Positions 1 to 11,060 of a DNA stretch of 64,000 bases are shown here, in pieces. Below the pieces are notes generated by a model. That model searched no databases. It was given only the letters and a program-made list of their open reading frames with translations, and had not been told where the DNA came from. The stretch is taken from assembly GCA_011109175.1 (NCBI GenBank), contig RDEW01000026.1, positions 389,695 to 453,694 of the forward strand, given 5' to 3'. Each line of letters starts with the position of its first letter. Position 1 is the stretch's first letter. The DNA comes from Dicyema japonicum (lineage: Eukaryota > Dicyemida > Rhombozoa > Dicyemidae). A program made the position numbers and the translations under genes.

Positions 1-470
1 CATTTTTACCAGTTTTATCTTCCAGACCTTCATGATTTACTTGCTATATCTGTACTCGAACAAATGTTTACCTCCTCAGGATTAACTTGTCACCTCTCGG
101 ATAACTCATTCGATATTCTTTGCTGATTTCCTTTGTTTAAATTATCATGTAAACTGCGGTGGTGGAAAACTGATCTAAGGTTATTACGTGGAATAAGGGC
201 ACTCAAATGTACTTAGAATTAATCCTTCAATATTGTGAGACATTATTTTTATATAACCTCTCAAATTAAGACATTGAATTATAAAATGACAATCAAGCAA
301 TGTGCGTTGCTATTGTCTTCAAAAACGAAAAATTTTTCCTCCCATTCGCGGTTAAATGCACGATTTTCTTGAATAATCTTTCCAATTCTTTTAACACGTT
401 TTTTAAAGTGGATTGATTCAGGTTACTCTTATTTATAAAAAAACGACACTTTATTTTTATAAGGTCCGGT
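1..470. other. AT-rich stretch without recognisable gene
   Basis: I see no open frame, repeat or known element here beyond AT-rich sequence. The LINE-D tail begins near 471. Confidence 0.5.
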
Positions 471-665
471 CCACCAATTCAAAAGGATTTGGAAACGCCC
501 AGGAGCACCTAGTGCCCGCCTAAAAAGGACCGATAGACCCCATCCTCCTGGGGTCATTTTCGTCCCCGGGCACGAAGGAAGAACACCGGGAAAAGATGAG
601 GTCTCTGTTAGAATACATCGGAATCACGTGATAATTAGTTTGGTTTTACCGTGGTCTTGGGTTAA
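471..665 (+). mobile_element. 3' end of a jockey/CR1-like LINE (LINE-D)
   Basis: Near 580-630 the plus strand encodes the last residues of a reverse-transcriptase ORF (TKEEHREKMRSLLEYIGIT, then stop). A short 3' UTR follows, ending in a TTAAATAAATAAAAAAA-like tail. The same C-terminal signature (EEHR-x-(K/R)M-xx-L(L/V)E-xx-IT) recurs at 16830-16890 on plus and 37865-37925 on minus, which defines the family. Everything upstream is missing, the usual result of 5' truncation during target-primed reverse transcription. The family assignment rests on the longer copies. Confidence 0.75.
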
Positions 666-674
666 ATAAATAAA

Positions 675-2875
675 AAAAGCACGTTTTTCAGACATGTTAG
701 TAATTAGTTTGTTAATAGCACCTCCGCGTTGCCATAAGCACGTAAAATGCCTAGGGGTTTCGCTCGTACCGTACACTCGACTATCCTCCCAATCAGCCCT
801 CTCCATTTAGCTCTGTTTCTCGCGCGTTTACGAATATCCTCAAGATCGTGACCCCGAAATCCAATTCCGTGACTTGAATAGTAATCTTCCATGATTTGAT
901 TGCAAGGAATCACTTCGTCCATTCTCACATGTCCGAAGAGTCGCCAGTGTGAGGTAATTACTTGTCTGCTTATCGGTTTGCATTTACATAATTTGTAGAA
1001 AGTGTCGTTTCTGATAATCTGTGGCCATTTGATTCCCGCTATTTTTCTCAATTGATTTCTATGAAATGTGTCTAGTCTGTCAAGGTCAGTTTTTGAAGTT
1101 CCTCATGTTCCCGAGTTATTTAATAGGACTGGTTGTATGAACGCGTTATATAATCGCATCAGAAGATTTAAGGAGATAAGTTTTCTGAGAGTCCAAATAC
1201 TCCACATCTTTTTCAATGCACACGATGCCAACATCTTTCTACGAGCAATGTCCTCAGCATCACCCAAAAACGAGCCGAGCCTCTTAGTAAACCTCCATTT
1301 CTCATCAATCCATGTCGATAACCGCTGAATCGAAGTTAACTCTGTTTTTTCTGAATTGATCTTCAAAGACCACCTCTCCAGAACAGTTGTGGCTTTATCT
1401 ACTGCAGTTCTAGTACCTCCACATCCTCAGACACAAAATCGATGTCATCAGCATATATCAATTCCACAAAATGATTATTTAAGTGACCCAATTCTTTTCT
1501 AACGTCCCTCAACGCAACTTCCAAATAGATTGCAAAGAGAACTGGCAAAAGCGAGTCCCCTTGAGGAGTACCAATCCCGGTCGTGAATTTTTCCGAATAG
1601 CCCTTCCCCACTTTTACTATGAGGCTCGTGTCAGCCAGCAAAAAACGCACAATCCTCAAACAGTCCTCATCAATTATGTCTTTGAGAACTTGCAGTAGTT
1701 TATCTCGGCAGACACATTCGAATGCTTTCGATAAGTCGACTCCCAGAATATACATTGTTTTTCTGTACTTCTGACATATTGCCGTAAGCCACCGATGACT
1801 CCATACTATATCAGCGGTCGATCTTCCTGGTCTGAATCCGCTTTGACTTGGTGACAAGTATTGGTCAACTGAATTTGACATTCAATGTTGTAATCGACAA
1901 TGTTTTTCGCAAAGTGGTCACCCACAATCGGCCTAAGATTTTCAATTGGACCTGCAGTTTTGCCATGTTTTTGTAAAAGAAGTAGAACTCCCATCGCGAT
2001 GTCAATTGAACAATGAGTCCTGAATATCTCGTTGAATATAAAAGTTATTTTTTCTGCTAGCTGGGTTGGTGCATATTTTAACAACTCTCCACAAATTTTG
2101 TCATAGCTAACTGCTCTGTTGTTATTCAAGCGAAGGAGTGCTCCGCGAATCTCGGAATCCGTAAACACATTATTAAGTGAACGAGGCTGTCCTTTGAATT
2201 GTGTGGAAGGTAAAATATCCTCTCGATTGAACTGTTCGCTAAAGTGTTGGGCTATAAGTCCAGCAGAATGGTTAGCGTCCAGTACAAAGTGACCGAACTC
2301 ATCTTGAATTTTTAAATTGGTTTTAGCTGACCCGCGCTTGAGTAAGCGCACAGCCATAAACATTTTTGCACCTGAATGTAATCTTTCCATTTCCAATACT
2401 CGTTGGTCCAAAAAGTCCGACCATGATCGGAGCACATTCTTCTTAATTTCGTGTTGGACTGTATTCCGCAATTTTTTTAATTCGGATTTTCGTTCAGGAT
2501 CACAAGCTTCAATTTGAAATCTTATATCTCGTTGACGGATAGACAACTCATTGACTGTCGAGTTATATGCTCCTTTCTGTCATCCTTTCATAGTATTTTC
2601 GCGAATCCCAACTGTTTCTTTGGCAGCCGTCATTATGGCTTCAGAGATTCTTTTCCACACGATGTGGGGTAGGCCATCAATAAAAATATTGGATAGATAC
2701 TGGTCTATTCGCTGCTGGTATCTCGTGAGGAGTGCAGGATTATTTACTAATTCTTCTCCCGCTATCATCTGTGTTTTTCTGGGACGTGCATGATTCGCAT
2801 ATAATATTCCATAAAGCCTGCTAAGATTCAACCGACAGACTACGATCTTGTGATCGCTATTTGTCAATGCTCCTC
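675..2875 (-). mobile_element. LINE-B retrotransposon copy, reverse transcriptase region (RTE-like, APE type)
   Basis: Minus-strand fragments encode most of a non-LTR reverse transcriptase. From the 5' side (about 2867) there is the post-endonuclease linker starting SDHKIV, then the RT N-terminal domain (GELLKYAP, GPIENLRPIV at 2546-1890). The palm follows with SGFRPGRSTADIVWSHRW, a motif-A LGVDLSKAFE, GTPQGDSLLPVLFAIYLE and the catalytic YADDIDFVSE near 1450. The C-terminal tail runs from 1366 to 704 and includes WRLFGHVRMDE. Reading frame is lost at about 1890, 1400 and 1080, so the copy is dead. The endonuclease domain is missing; the better copy at 58.5-61.2 kb has it. Clade placement as RTE-like is from motif memory, not phylogeny. 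Confidence 0.85.
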
Positions 2876-3355
2876 ATATGTTCTGTTTGATGTTTGAGGC
2901 AATTCCTTTGACATTGAAAGATGTAATGGAAAAAAGCGTAGAGTGGATTGATCGAGAATACGATAAAGACATCACAATGAAAGTGGTGTCAACCAACTCA
3001 ACCAACACAGNGGGGTAGGCCATCCATAGAAATATTGGATAGATACTTGTCCATTCGCTGCTGGTACCTCGTGAGGAGTGCAGGATTATTTACTAATTCT
3101 TCTCCCGATATCATCTGTGTTTTTCTGGGACAAGCATGATTCGCATATAATATTCCATAAAGCCTGCTAAGATTCAACCGACAGGCTACGATCTGTGATC
3201 GCTATTTGTCAATGCTCCTCATATGTTCTGTTTGATGTTTGAGGCAATTCCTCTGACATTGAAAGATGTAATGGAAAAAAGCGTAGAGTGGATTGATCGA
3301 GAATACGATAAAGACATCACAATGAAAGTGGTGTCAACCAACTCAACCAACACAG
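2666..3355. repeat. Direct duplication flanking a single n (2666-3010 and 3012-3355)
   Basis: About 345 bp starting GGGGTAGGCCATC is repeated almost exactly on both sides of the n at 3011. Both copies carry part of LINE-B plus the same non-coding flank ending AACCAACACAG. A few substitutions separate them. This looks like two overlapping contigs or haplotypes placed side by side rather than a biological tandem duplication. Confidence 0.85.
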
Positions 3356-3482
3356 ACATGACAAAATAATGAACTACAGTAAACTCCCTCAAATTTGCCA
3401 TTTTTGGTTCCAGCGAAATTGTGGCAAATTTGAGAATTGGCAGATTTCAGAATAAAATTTTATTTGAATTTTTAATTATTAT

Positions 3483-3630
3483 GGGGTAAAATTGGCCCAC
3501 CGCAAGAAAGACGTGCGGGAAGCGGTCTGGCTGAGGCAAAGAATTGGTATCGCAGTTGTTCGCGGAAACGCTTAATCCGTGATGTCAGCAGCCGCTCTCC
3601 CCCATAGTTAATGAATAATATTTTATTGTT
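3483..3630 (+). mobile_element. LINE-A 3' end nested in the T1 element
   Basis: About 150 bp match the C-terminus of LINE-A (frame encoding HRKKDVREAVWLRQRIGIA and a following RGNA), then the short 3' UTR ending ATGAATAATATTTTATTG. The same end is at 33482-33600 on the minus strand. Comparing the flanking Tigger sequence with the copy at 29060-29110 shows that these bases interrupt it. Confidence 0.8.
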
Positions 3631-3660
3631 GAAAAAAAAATTATTTAAGGATAATTAAAC

Positions 3661-3919
3661 TTTTAAAATTAATAAATTTTATTTTTAAAGAAAACAATAT
3701 TTTTAACCAAAGAAACAAAAATTAATTAAATTTTATTAAAATAATACTCAATTCCCAATTGCCTCTTAGTAGAATTTGTAATATTTTCGTTTAAAATTAA
3801 TAAATTTTATTTTTAAAGAAAACAATATTTTTAACCAAAGAAACAAAAATTAATTAAATTTTATTAAAATAATACTCAATTCCCAATTGCCTCTTATTAG
3901 AATTTGTAATATTTTCGTT
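3661..3919. repeat. Tandem duplication, period about 128 bp
   Basis: A block beginning TAAAATTAATAAATTTTATT and ending GTAATATTTTCGTT occurs twice head-to-tail (about 3664-3790 and 3791-3918) with one or two differences. There is no n between the copies, so this is a real local duplication inside the T1 copy. Confidence 0.9.
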
Positions 3920-4627
3920 ATATCTTCTTATAGAAGTAATGAATTAGGCATCATTGACATTTTCAATTTTTTCTAGAAGAAATGAACTTTGAATGATTTG
4001 ATGATTCCCAGATCCATAGGTCGAAAAATTCTGCCTTGTGTAATATTAGAGAATCGTTCAGTAAAGCACCTTAAATGTTAGAGTAAATAGTGTACCTTTT
4101 GATTCCATTGAATCCATCCAATCTACTAGATTTTCATCAAGCTCCGGGTTTTTAATTTTTACAAGTTTTTAGTTTAGGATTTCTGTTCTTAAACTGAAAT
4201 AAAAGCGATTCTGCAATAATTAATATTGCATTGACTGTCTTTGATATTCTCCTTTTAAAAATAGAAGAAAATCTGTTGCATTTCGTCTGACATGAAGCTG
4301 ATTTATTGGTTTCTTTATACTCAATATTTACACTTTTTGAGCAATTGAATGTCTGGTGTAGCCTCCAACAGGAACATTCCGACCCATGCTTGCTTCAAAT
4401 TATTTAAATTTTTAAAAATATTTTAAAAAATAAAAATAATTTTTTAAAATGTTGGCAAATATCATTGAAAAATAGAAAAAATCTATAAAAAAATGGCAAA
4501 TTTAAGAGTGCCATATTTGAGAGAGTTTACTGTAATTAAAATTTAATGCAAAAAAGTATTAATATAAAAACAATAGTTTAAATATGTAATATTTTTTTAT
4601 AATTTTAAGCGGGCCGCATCTAAGTAG

Positions 4628-4646
4628 CAGTGGTTGGGAACCACTG
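4628..4646. repeat. Palindromic hAT-type terminus
   Basis: CAGTGGTTGGGAACCACTG is a perfect palindrome. It matches the terminal inverted repeat type of the hAT element at 41023-42726 (CAGAGGTTCCCAACC). It is probably a relic terminus; no transposase is nearby. Confidence 0.5.
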
Positions 4647-4974
4647 ATTTTCCTGTCATTAGTGATGACATTTATAATAAATCAATGATAATCACTTTGT
4701 TATATTTAACTAGTTTTCTTGAACGACACTACCTCTAGGGGATGATAAAATACAATTAATTTCAGCTGATTCTTCATAAGCCATCTCAAAACGGTTAAGT
4801 CTTAATGACGGGTTTTATAATTCTTTACCATGCGAACCAATGTAGAAAACGTGTATAATCTACAATCTTTTACAACGGCTTCAATGAAATTTCTTGATGG
4901 CAAAATTTAAGTGTAAACTCTCTTAAATTAACTTGTTAATTCAGGATTGAAACATAAGCTATTGATGCATTTTG

Positions 4975-5007
4975 GATTAGGGTTATGGATTAGGGTTGGG
5001 TTAGGGA
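4975..5007 (+). repeat. Degenerate TTAGGG-like motif cluster
   Basis: Three to four TTAGGG or GGGTTA units occur within about 33 bp (GGATTAGGGTTATGGATTAG followed by GGTTGGGTTAGGG). It may be an interstitial telomeric remnant or chance. Confidence 0.4.
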
Positions 5008-5154
5008 GCATGGCAACCAGTCCAGCATGTCACATAATACTTACATCCTTGCGAGACCTGCTCTCTTGGGTTAGCAAAATAATCTGTGAAATGCAGATCA
5101 AAGAGGGATTATCATACAACTTCAAAAATTAAATAAAAAGTTAATAACTAGAGG

Positions 5155-5960
5155 AATCCAGAAGCCCTGACTGCATGGCTATTCCCTCTAAGATTGCGAT
5201 GAAATTCACAGAATATGGGAAAATCAGATTTTCAATCGATCCTTGAATTCCAAAGTTGAGAGTCAAATAGCACAGGAAGTCTCCAAGGAAGAGAGGTTAA
5301 GATTACTTAGTTTAGTAGGTCATCATAACTCTCACTGGGAGGGTGTCTTTATCAAAATAAGCATTCCAGATAAGTCTGGCTCCCGAAAAAAGACACCGTC
5401 TGAGTTGATAAAAATAGGGAGATGTCCTGAGGATATATACAAGCTTATGTACAATGAGACTGCTCCTCAGGAAGAATAATGAGATATTCGGTCAAATATA
5501 AAAAATCGATTATGACAGGTAGGAATCAATAATTCCATATCGCGGAAAACAATATCCGTGGATCCTTTGAAACTGCATCTTCTTGACTATAAGTTGAGGG
5601 GCGATAGGAAAAGTCTAGTGATCATCAGATTACAAGGCACAATTGTGGAGACTTATGGGGGTCTCCACGATGCACCCTTTTAGATGGCCCAGTATCATTC
5701 CATGAAAATCGTCACTTCTTAGGGTAACTTCCGTATTGTAAAAAGTATTTCATCACCTGATGAGGTGAGAGGACTCACTTTGATGGGATAGGTGACATGG
5801 CGTAGATTGAGAGAAAATGGTAAATGCTTGTCAAATAAAATGTTGTCGGTGACGATAGTTTGTTTGCGCGGTCTGTTTGAAAAAGAATGTGCCTCAATGG
5901 CAGCGTGTGATCGAACAAACATCTCTCTTCTACCTTCGAATAGTTTCCAAAGATCACTTC
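5155..5960. mobile_element. Scrambled LINE-A pieces
   Basis: Three fragments are present. At 5155-5210 (minus) there is the LINE-A C-terminal signature (ILRGNSHAVRA). At 5243-5479 (plus) an open frame of 78 codons begins MNSKVESQIAQEVSKEERLR and contains RLLSLVGHHNSHW; it resembles the linker between RT and endonuclease in this family, but that assignment is tentative. At 5719-5960 (minus) there is the RT N-terminal linker (NILFDKHLPFSLNLRHVTYP), matching NILLNKHPQPPQNLRQVASP in the copy at 47.1-49.3 kb. The orientations conflict, so this is a rearranged remnant. Confidence 0.6.
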
Positions 5961-6130
5961 TCTTGGAACAATAAATTTTTTCTTTCTAGTTCGAACTCCA
6001 AGTCTCCCGTACTTAGTTAAAAAAGTAAGTAGTAAAGTGAATTCCCTTGACACAAGAATGGAACAGCAGGAGAGCCCCTAAATGACAATTTCAAAACTCC
6101 CAACGTAAAAATATTAAATTATCACAAAAT

Positions 6131-6680
6131 TTAATATTTCAAGGTTTTTAATGTCGAAAATAATAAATCAATTACTATTAGCACTTTCACGAGAGCCATA
6201 ATATTTATATGTGCAGCAAAAAATATAAGAGAAAGAGTTAGCTTGTTCCAGGCTTTTCTGTTCTTAGCCAGATCCCTCAGTGTGTCCAGGCCGTCGGCAG
6301 TGTTTTCTTTACGCCTTTCAGATCGTTTTGTAAAACAACCGAGAGGGTTGTTCTTGGTCTTCCACGAAAGCGTTTTACATGGGAGGAGTAGTAATCTTCC
6401 ATGGTGAATTCGGGGGGATGTCGGGTCCGACCTCAGGACGTGTCCAAAAAGTCTCCAACGAGAGCTAATGATCTCGAGACTTATTGGTGTATAGTCACAC
6501 ATATTTTACAGTCCTTTCCGCGAAATCTTGGATGGCCAGGACATTCCAGTTATGTTTCTTAGATAATTCCTGTGAAACGAGTCTAGCCTCTCCAATTCCT
6601 CTTTTGAGGTGCCCTAGGTCCGAGGGTTGTATAGGAGGATTGGTTTGATAGACGTGTCGTATTAAATCTGATCATACTTG
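6131..6680 (-). mobile_element. LINE-B 3' end, minus strand
   Basis: The minus strand encodes the end of the RT ORF: KPILLYN near 6640, SFHRNYLRNITGMSWPSKIS near 6560, then SSRWRLFGHVLRSDPTSPRI at 6470. The 3' end carries TATTATGGCTCTCGTGAAAG near 6190-6210, the tail sequence the SINEs share. It meets the plus-strand copy at 6695 head-to-head. Confidence 0.8.
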
Positions 6681-6694
6681 TAAATACGCCACCC

Positions 6695-8160
6695 AACTTG
6701 ATAAAGCTATCACACATGGCGAAATCTCAAATGCAATGGTCACAATTGAGAATGGTGGCTCCCCTGGACCGGATGGAATCAATTCAGAACTTTACAAATA
6801 CACTAACAGACAAACTGGCACAACTACTCAACTCTATGTTTATAAAAAAGAATACCTCGCTCTTGGATCCGGACTATTAATACAAAAACTTAACAAGCAT
6901 ACTGGGCCTGTTGAAAACATACGTCCAATAATCCTGCTAACGGAAATTTCTGGCATTAGTTACGATGAACCGAATCAGAGAACAAGTAGACAACTATCTA
7001 TCCCCTAGTTACAGTGGATTCAGGACAGGAAGATCCACTGCAGATGTAGTATGGAGCCACAAGTGGCGCTGCGCTATCAACCAGAGATTTGAAAGTGCAA
7101 CAACAGTCCTGGGAATAGACCTCTCTTGACACGGTCCGTCGTGGTCTACTTCTCAGGATACTAAAACAATTCTTGGACCCTGATTCTGTCAGTATGATAG
7201 AGTGTTGCTATCTAACACGAAGCTCAGAGTGCGGGTCGATATGACGTTATCCCGTGAATTTATGTGCAATGTTAGTCCTCCCCAGGGAGATTCCTTCTCG
7301 CCCCTGCTATTTGTCATATATCTGGATACAGCATTACGAGATCTTAGGAAGTTCTATGATGGCAACATCGTCGAAATTGCCTATGCGGACGACGTCGACT
7401 TTGTGTCAGAAGACAAATCAGCCCTACTTCAACTCCTCGAGGTGGCCCCTGCTGAGCTAAACCGATGGTTCCTTGAAATGAACACCGCAAAAAACTGACA
7501 TTGTGGAAATCAGGAGAATGAAAAGCAGATCAAGTGAAACATGGCGGAAAACAAACAAACTTGGCTCTTTACTTGAAGACAGTCAAAATATTGCCAGAAT
7601 GAAGGCCCTTGTTTGGGTAACGATGAACAAGTTGAAGAAAAAGTGGATTGGTAAACGACGATCCTGCAAATCACTTCGTTTGAGTCTGTAAAGCCGATCC
7701 TAATGTACAGTTCATCGACCTGGAGAACGTCCAAAACCGAACAACTTGGACTAGACTGTTTCCATCAAAGACAACTTAGATCCCTACAAGGACAGAACTG
7801 GTCAGCAAGAAAAAAAAGGAATCGCTGTACAAGAGATGTTGCACGGGTACACTGAGTCTCGAAATTGCTGATATGCGCTGGAGGCTATTCGGACATATCT
7901 TGCGTATGGATTTGGGCGCTCCAACGAACATAGCAATGGAGGATTCTTTATGAGACAGGGACCGTGCTTTCGTAGACGCCGGCGCAATACATTATTTGAA
8001 ACAGTTGACGAAGATCTTAAGCTTGTGAACAAACATCTAAGAAGTGGGGACGAGTTGAGAAAACTCTTTTACGATCGAAGAAGTTGGAAGAAGTTGGTTC
8101 GGAGGAGTGTTTTGAATACTGCACGAGTGAAATTATAGCTACTATAATTTTACAAATGTT
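6695..8160 (+). mobile_element. LINE-B copy, plus strand, RT to 3' end
   Basis: Plus-strand fragments follow the RT order: TIENGGSPGPDGINSELYKY (6740), GPVENIRPII (6905), YSGFRTGRSTADVVWSHKW (7010-7070), LGIDLS (7120), PPQGDSFSPLLFVIYLDTAL (7280), YADDVDFVSEDKSA (7385), then the C-terminal FHQRQLRSLQG (7760) and WRLFGHILRMD (7880). Frame is broken at 7010, 7130, 7500 and later. With the minus-strand copy at 6131-6680 it forms an inverted pair. Confidence 0.85.
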
Positions 8161-8169
8161 GCTTAAAAT

Positions 8170-9515
8170 AATAATGATTTTTTTCATCTGTTTGTCAACC
8201 AAATCCATCTTTCAATACTTCAATACAGGCTTTCCGCTTCCGAAGAGAGCTGCAGAAGTAGGCACAAGCAGATGTTCTAACTTTGGTTCCTTCCTTGGAT
8301 TAGTTAGTTATGACTGTTTGTGCTGGACTTACAATGGTAAGCCTGGGAGTTAATAATAATTATTATTCTTTTACAATCAATCAAAGTGACGTAATCTTTT
8401 GTAATCATGTGGCTGTGATTGATGCTTTTTTTCGTCGCGTGGCCTCATGTGGTGCTATATTTTTGTGTCTTGTTATTTGCTTGACTTAATTTTATTAATT
8501 ATTCCACTATATTCATTCATGCTGTTCAACATGTAGATTCATTGCTATCAAATTGTGCTTGTGTTAGTAGAATGAATAAACACGGGCCTTGCCATTGCAC
8601 CATCGGTTGCACAGGTCATTTGCGAATGGTATAGAATTTAGGTATTCTCACAACCATTAGTTAACGGGCTCTTTCCCAGTAAAGTTGTGTCCTGTTGACT
8701 AAACATGCGATGACTCTTGGTTCTGCGAAATTGTAGTATTATGAAAGCCTATTTTAATTGAATTATGACGAAAACTCCTTAAGGCGGCCAGTCTACCGAG
8801 CTCCCCCTGTTTATCTAATTGATCGTCTGCCATGTGAGAATAGTTGAATAACGTGAACTTTATGGCTTGGATCTGCTGCCCTCTATGTGTGCTGTCCCTG
8901 TGGTCTCCTCTAGGCACGCCCCTGCATACCATGTCCAAAGAGAAAAGCAGTACAGGACTCTCGATCCGCTGGACTCATCCTCTCCCTTTTCGGTCTGAGA
9001 TCACTTTGTTAGCTAAGAACTTTAATTTCTTTTTTTGACCCTCTAATTTTCTTTCTACCAGTTTCTGTCACCCAACATCAACTTGCACTCTTCTGTAAAT
9101 AATCGAGTTCATCCCCTGTTTTTGTCTTCCCTTCAATTTTGTTATAACCCTGATCCAACCAGAAAAAGGCGTAGTTCTCTGCCGTCCACGAAAGCTTCCA
9201 ATTACATTTTTGATCGAAAAAGTCATTATTGGTTAATTGGTTGAGCTGGTGATGTAGTCCTCGTGTTTTATGGGATATCTCATTGCACTAACTGTCTTCA
9301 TCTCCTGAGGAGACATCAGGTTTGATAGGTTTTGGCAATAAACATCATATGCCACAATATTTGGTTTCGACTACTCAGGCCATAATTGAGGGACCTCGGA
9401 TAAGTCAGTCGTGGGGGACAAGGGAGTTATCAGTTACTGATCCTCCGATCACAAATAAAGGACATTCGTTATAGAAATGATCATTAAGCCAAATGTGGGG
9501 GACATTAATTATATA
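8170..9515. other. No gene recognised
   Basis: This stretch holds mixed-composition DNA with only short, unsupported open frames (for example minus 8699-8938). I looked for LTR ends, an RNA gene and spliced coding sequence and could not support any. Confidence 0.4.
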
Positions 9516-9520
9516 AAAAA

Positions 9521-10011
9521 TCAGGTAAAGTTAGCACACGTGAGAAGTCCTAACAAGCACTCGCCACTCCGTCCAAAATTTTCTGAGTAGTTAGGGTCAA
9601 CCATAACAGTCTCGTAGGCTGAGGTCTTCCGTTTTGTAATGTAGATGCCTTTCCCAACTGACCCAAAGACGCACGTTTGAGTTCCTACGTAAACAAGGAG
9701 GTCTTTGTGGTCATTTTGAGGTTTGTAGAGGTACCAACAATTGCCTATTTTCCCAGATTTCGTCAAAACCACGTGCAAGTCATGTTCGAAGATTTGCAAG
9801 TTTGCCTGATCGCACGGAAATATGTTGTTTAAGTCAGATAATTCACTCGTCGTGTAGTTCTTCAAGTTTGGGGGAGCCTTCAACGACCTGTTCTCCGGTC
9901 GAGTGAAGAGTTCTGGGAGATAAAAATTTAGAGCTAACCAACAATGAAGAACACAGCCAAAAAGGAGTTGACCAAAGTAGTTGACATTCGGAGGAGGTTT
10001 GGCAAGCTCAT
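9521..10011 (-). CDS. Predicted small secreted or membrane-anchored protein, two exons
   Basis: No family was recognised. The gene starts at the ATG ending at 10011. Exon 1 encodes a signal-peptide-like segment (MSLPNLLRMST then a hydrophobic core, NSFLAVFFIV). A 26-nt GT-AG intron occupies 9913-9938. Splicing joins it in frame to exon 2, which runs to a stop at 9521. The mature part is about 130 residues with five cysteines (in FPCDQ, GNCWY, TQTCVFG, GECLLG and LLTC) and mixed polar sequence such as GKGIYITKRKTSAYE. Unspliced, the same DNA is also open without a start codon, so the splice model is favoured but not proven. The intron size matches the confirmed genes in this window. Possible further 3' exons cannot be excluded. 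Confidence 0.5.
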
Positions 10012-10084
10012 TAAATAATAATTATCTTCCTCCACTTTACGTGAAAAATATACAAATTTGGAGTTTCCCTAACAATCTCCTAAA

Positions 10085-10470
10085 TTGTCGATTTCCACAT
10101 ACACGTGGGACCCTATGGTCATTTCGACCAAGCTTAGCTTAACCTCAATCAAAAATCAGGAAACGCCCGAATTCGCTAAATATGGCTCAGACTTGCTGGA
10201 TGCTTGCCAAATCTCGAATGTAGTCACGGAAGCTCGAAGGAGGCTTTTTAAAAGTAGACCTGAAGACATAAGCTAACGTTATCATGGAGGACTTTTCCAA
10301 GCTCTCCGATTCCATTAACGAACGTGTACCACCCGAACGTTTGTCAAAAACGCAGAACTCGAAAAGATTTGGAGGTAATAGAAGAGAGTGAGGACTTAAA
10401 TGGATTGCATGAGCTTACTCACGAGGGAAAAAGCGGAGAAGGATGTTGTTAGTTTCTCAGGATGCACGTG
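10085..10470 (+). other. Coding-like frames, gene model unresolved
   Basis: Two hydrophilic open segments lie close together on plus. The first is 10085-10276 (contains SDLLDACQISNVVTEARRRL). The second is about 10280-10455 in two overlapping frames, one containing MEDFSKLSDSINERV and another ending LTHEGKSGEGCC and a stop. I could not find a consistent set of splice sites that joins them, and no family is recognised. Confidence 0.3.
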
Positions 10471-11060
10471 CTTGGTCATAACCATGGTATGTAAAAACTG
10501 CATTAAATGATACTTTTTGATAATCTTGTTATAATTACTGATATTATCTTGGATAATAGATTAGGCCACAACCACCATCCATGTTATAATCATTTTGCTA
10601 TTCTAATTTCTGGACTATCTTGAAAATGGACACAACCTACCGAAAATATACGAAGGCCAAGAGAGCTGATTAACTCTTACAATTGTGCTAACTACCTGAA
10701 AAGTGAGTTGAACACCAGGGACGACCTGGACAATATGAGATCAATGGGGGAGGTTGACATTTAATATCGTCTCTTGGGGCTTAAGTATTATGAGTCACGT
10801 GGAAATGCTTAATCATTCAACTGGGTATCTCCCATGACAAAGGAAACTCATCAACAATGGACAAATCATCATCAGTTACTACCAATCCTATTTCAAATTA
10901 TTAACCAACTCCTCTAACAACCACCAAAAAAGTATATAATCACTCACCCAAAATTACCCAGAAATCTACTCCACCAACAAAGGCCCTAATAGCAAGAAGC
11001 CAGGTCATCCAAAATAGTTTACATAGTACCACACTAATTATTAGTAAATATTAAGTTTAG
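10471..11060. other. Intergenic, downstream of PACSIN
   Basis: I see no supported coding sequence. The interval holds the 3' flank of the minus-strand PACSIN gene, whose stop is at 11061-11063. Confidence 0.4.

Larger units (their letters stand above)
3377..4532 (-). mobile_element. Tigger/pogo-like DNA transposon (family T1), decayed copy
   Basis: The ends are inverted repeats: CAGTAAACTCCCTCAAATTT at 3377 and the complement of CAGTAAACTCTCTCAAATAT ending at 4532. TA dinucleotides flank both ends (3375-3376 and 4533-4534), as for pogo/Tigger target-site duplications. The inner sequence is collinear with the plus-strand copy at 27438-29185 in reverse, including the transposase start region (MGRNVPVGG) near 4396. 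Coding capacity is lost. It has been invaded by a LINE-A 3' end (3483-3630) and carries a local tandem duplication. Confidence 0.85.

Noticed and set aside
8330-9480. Possible LTR retrotransposon
   Set aside because: No paired long terminal repeats, primer-binding site or pol motifs found.
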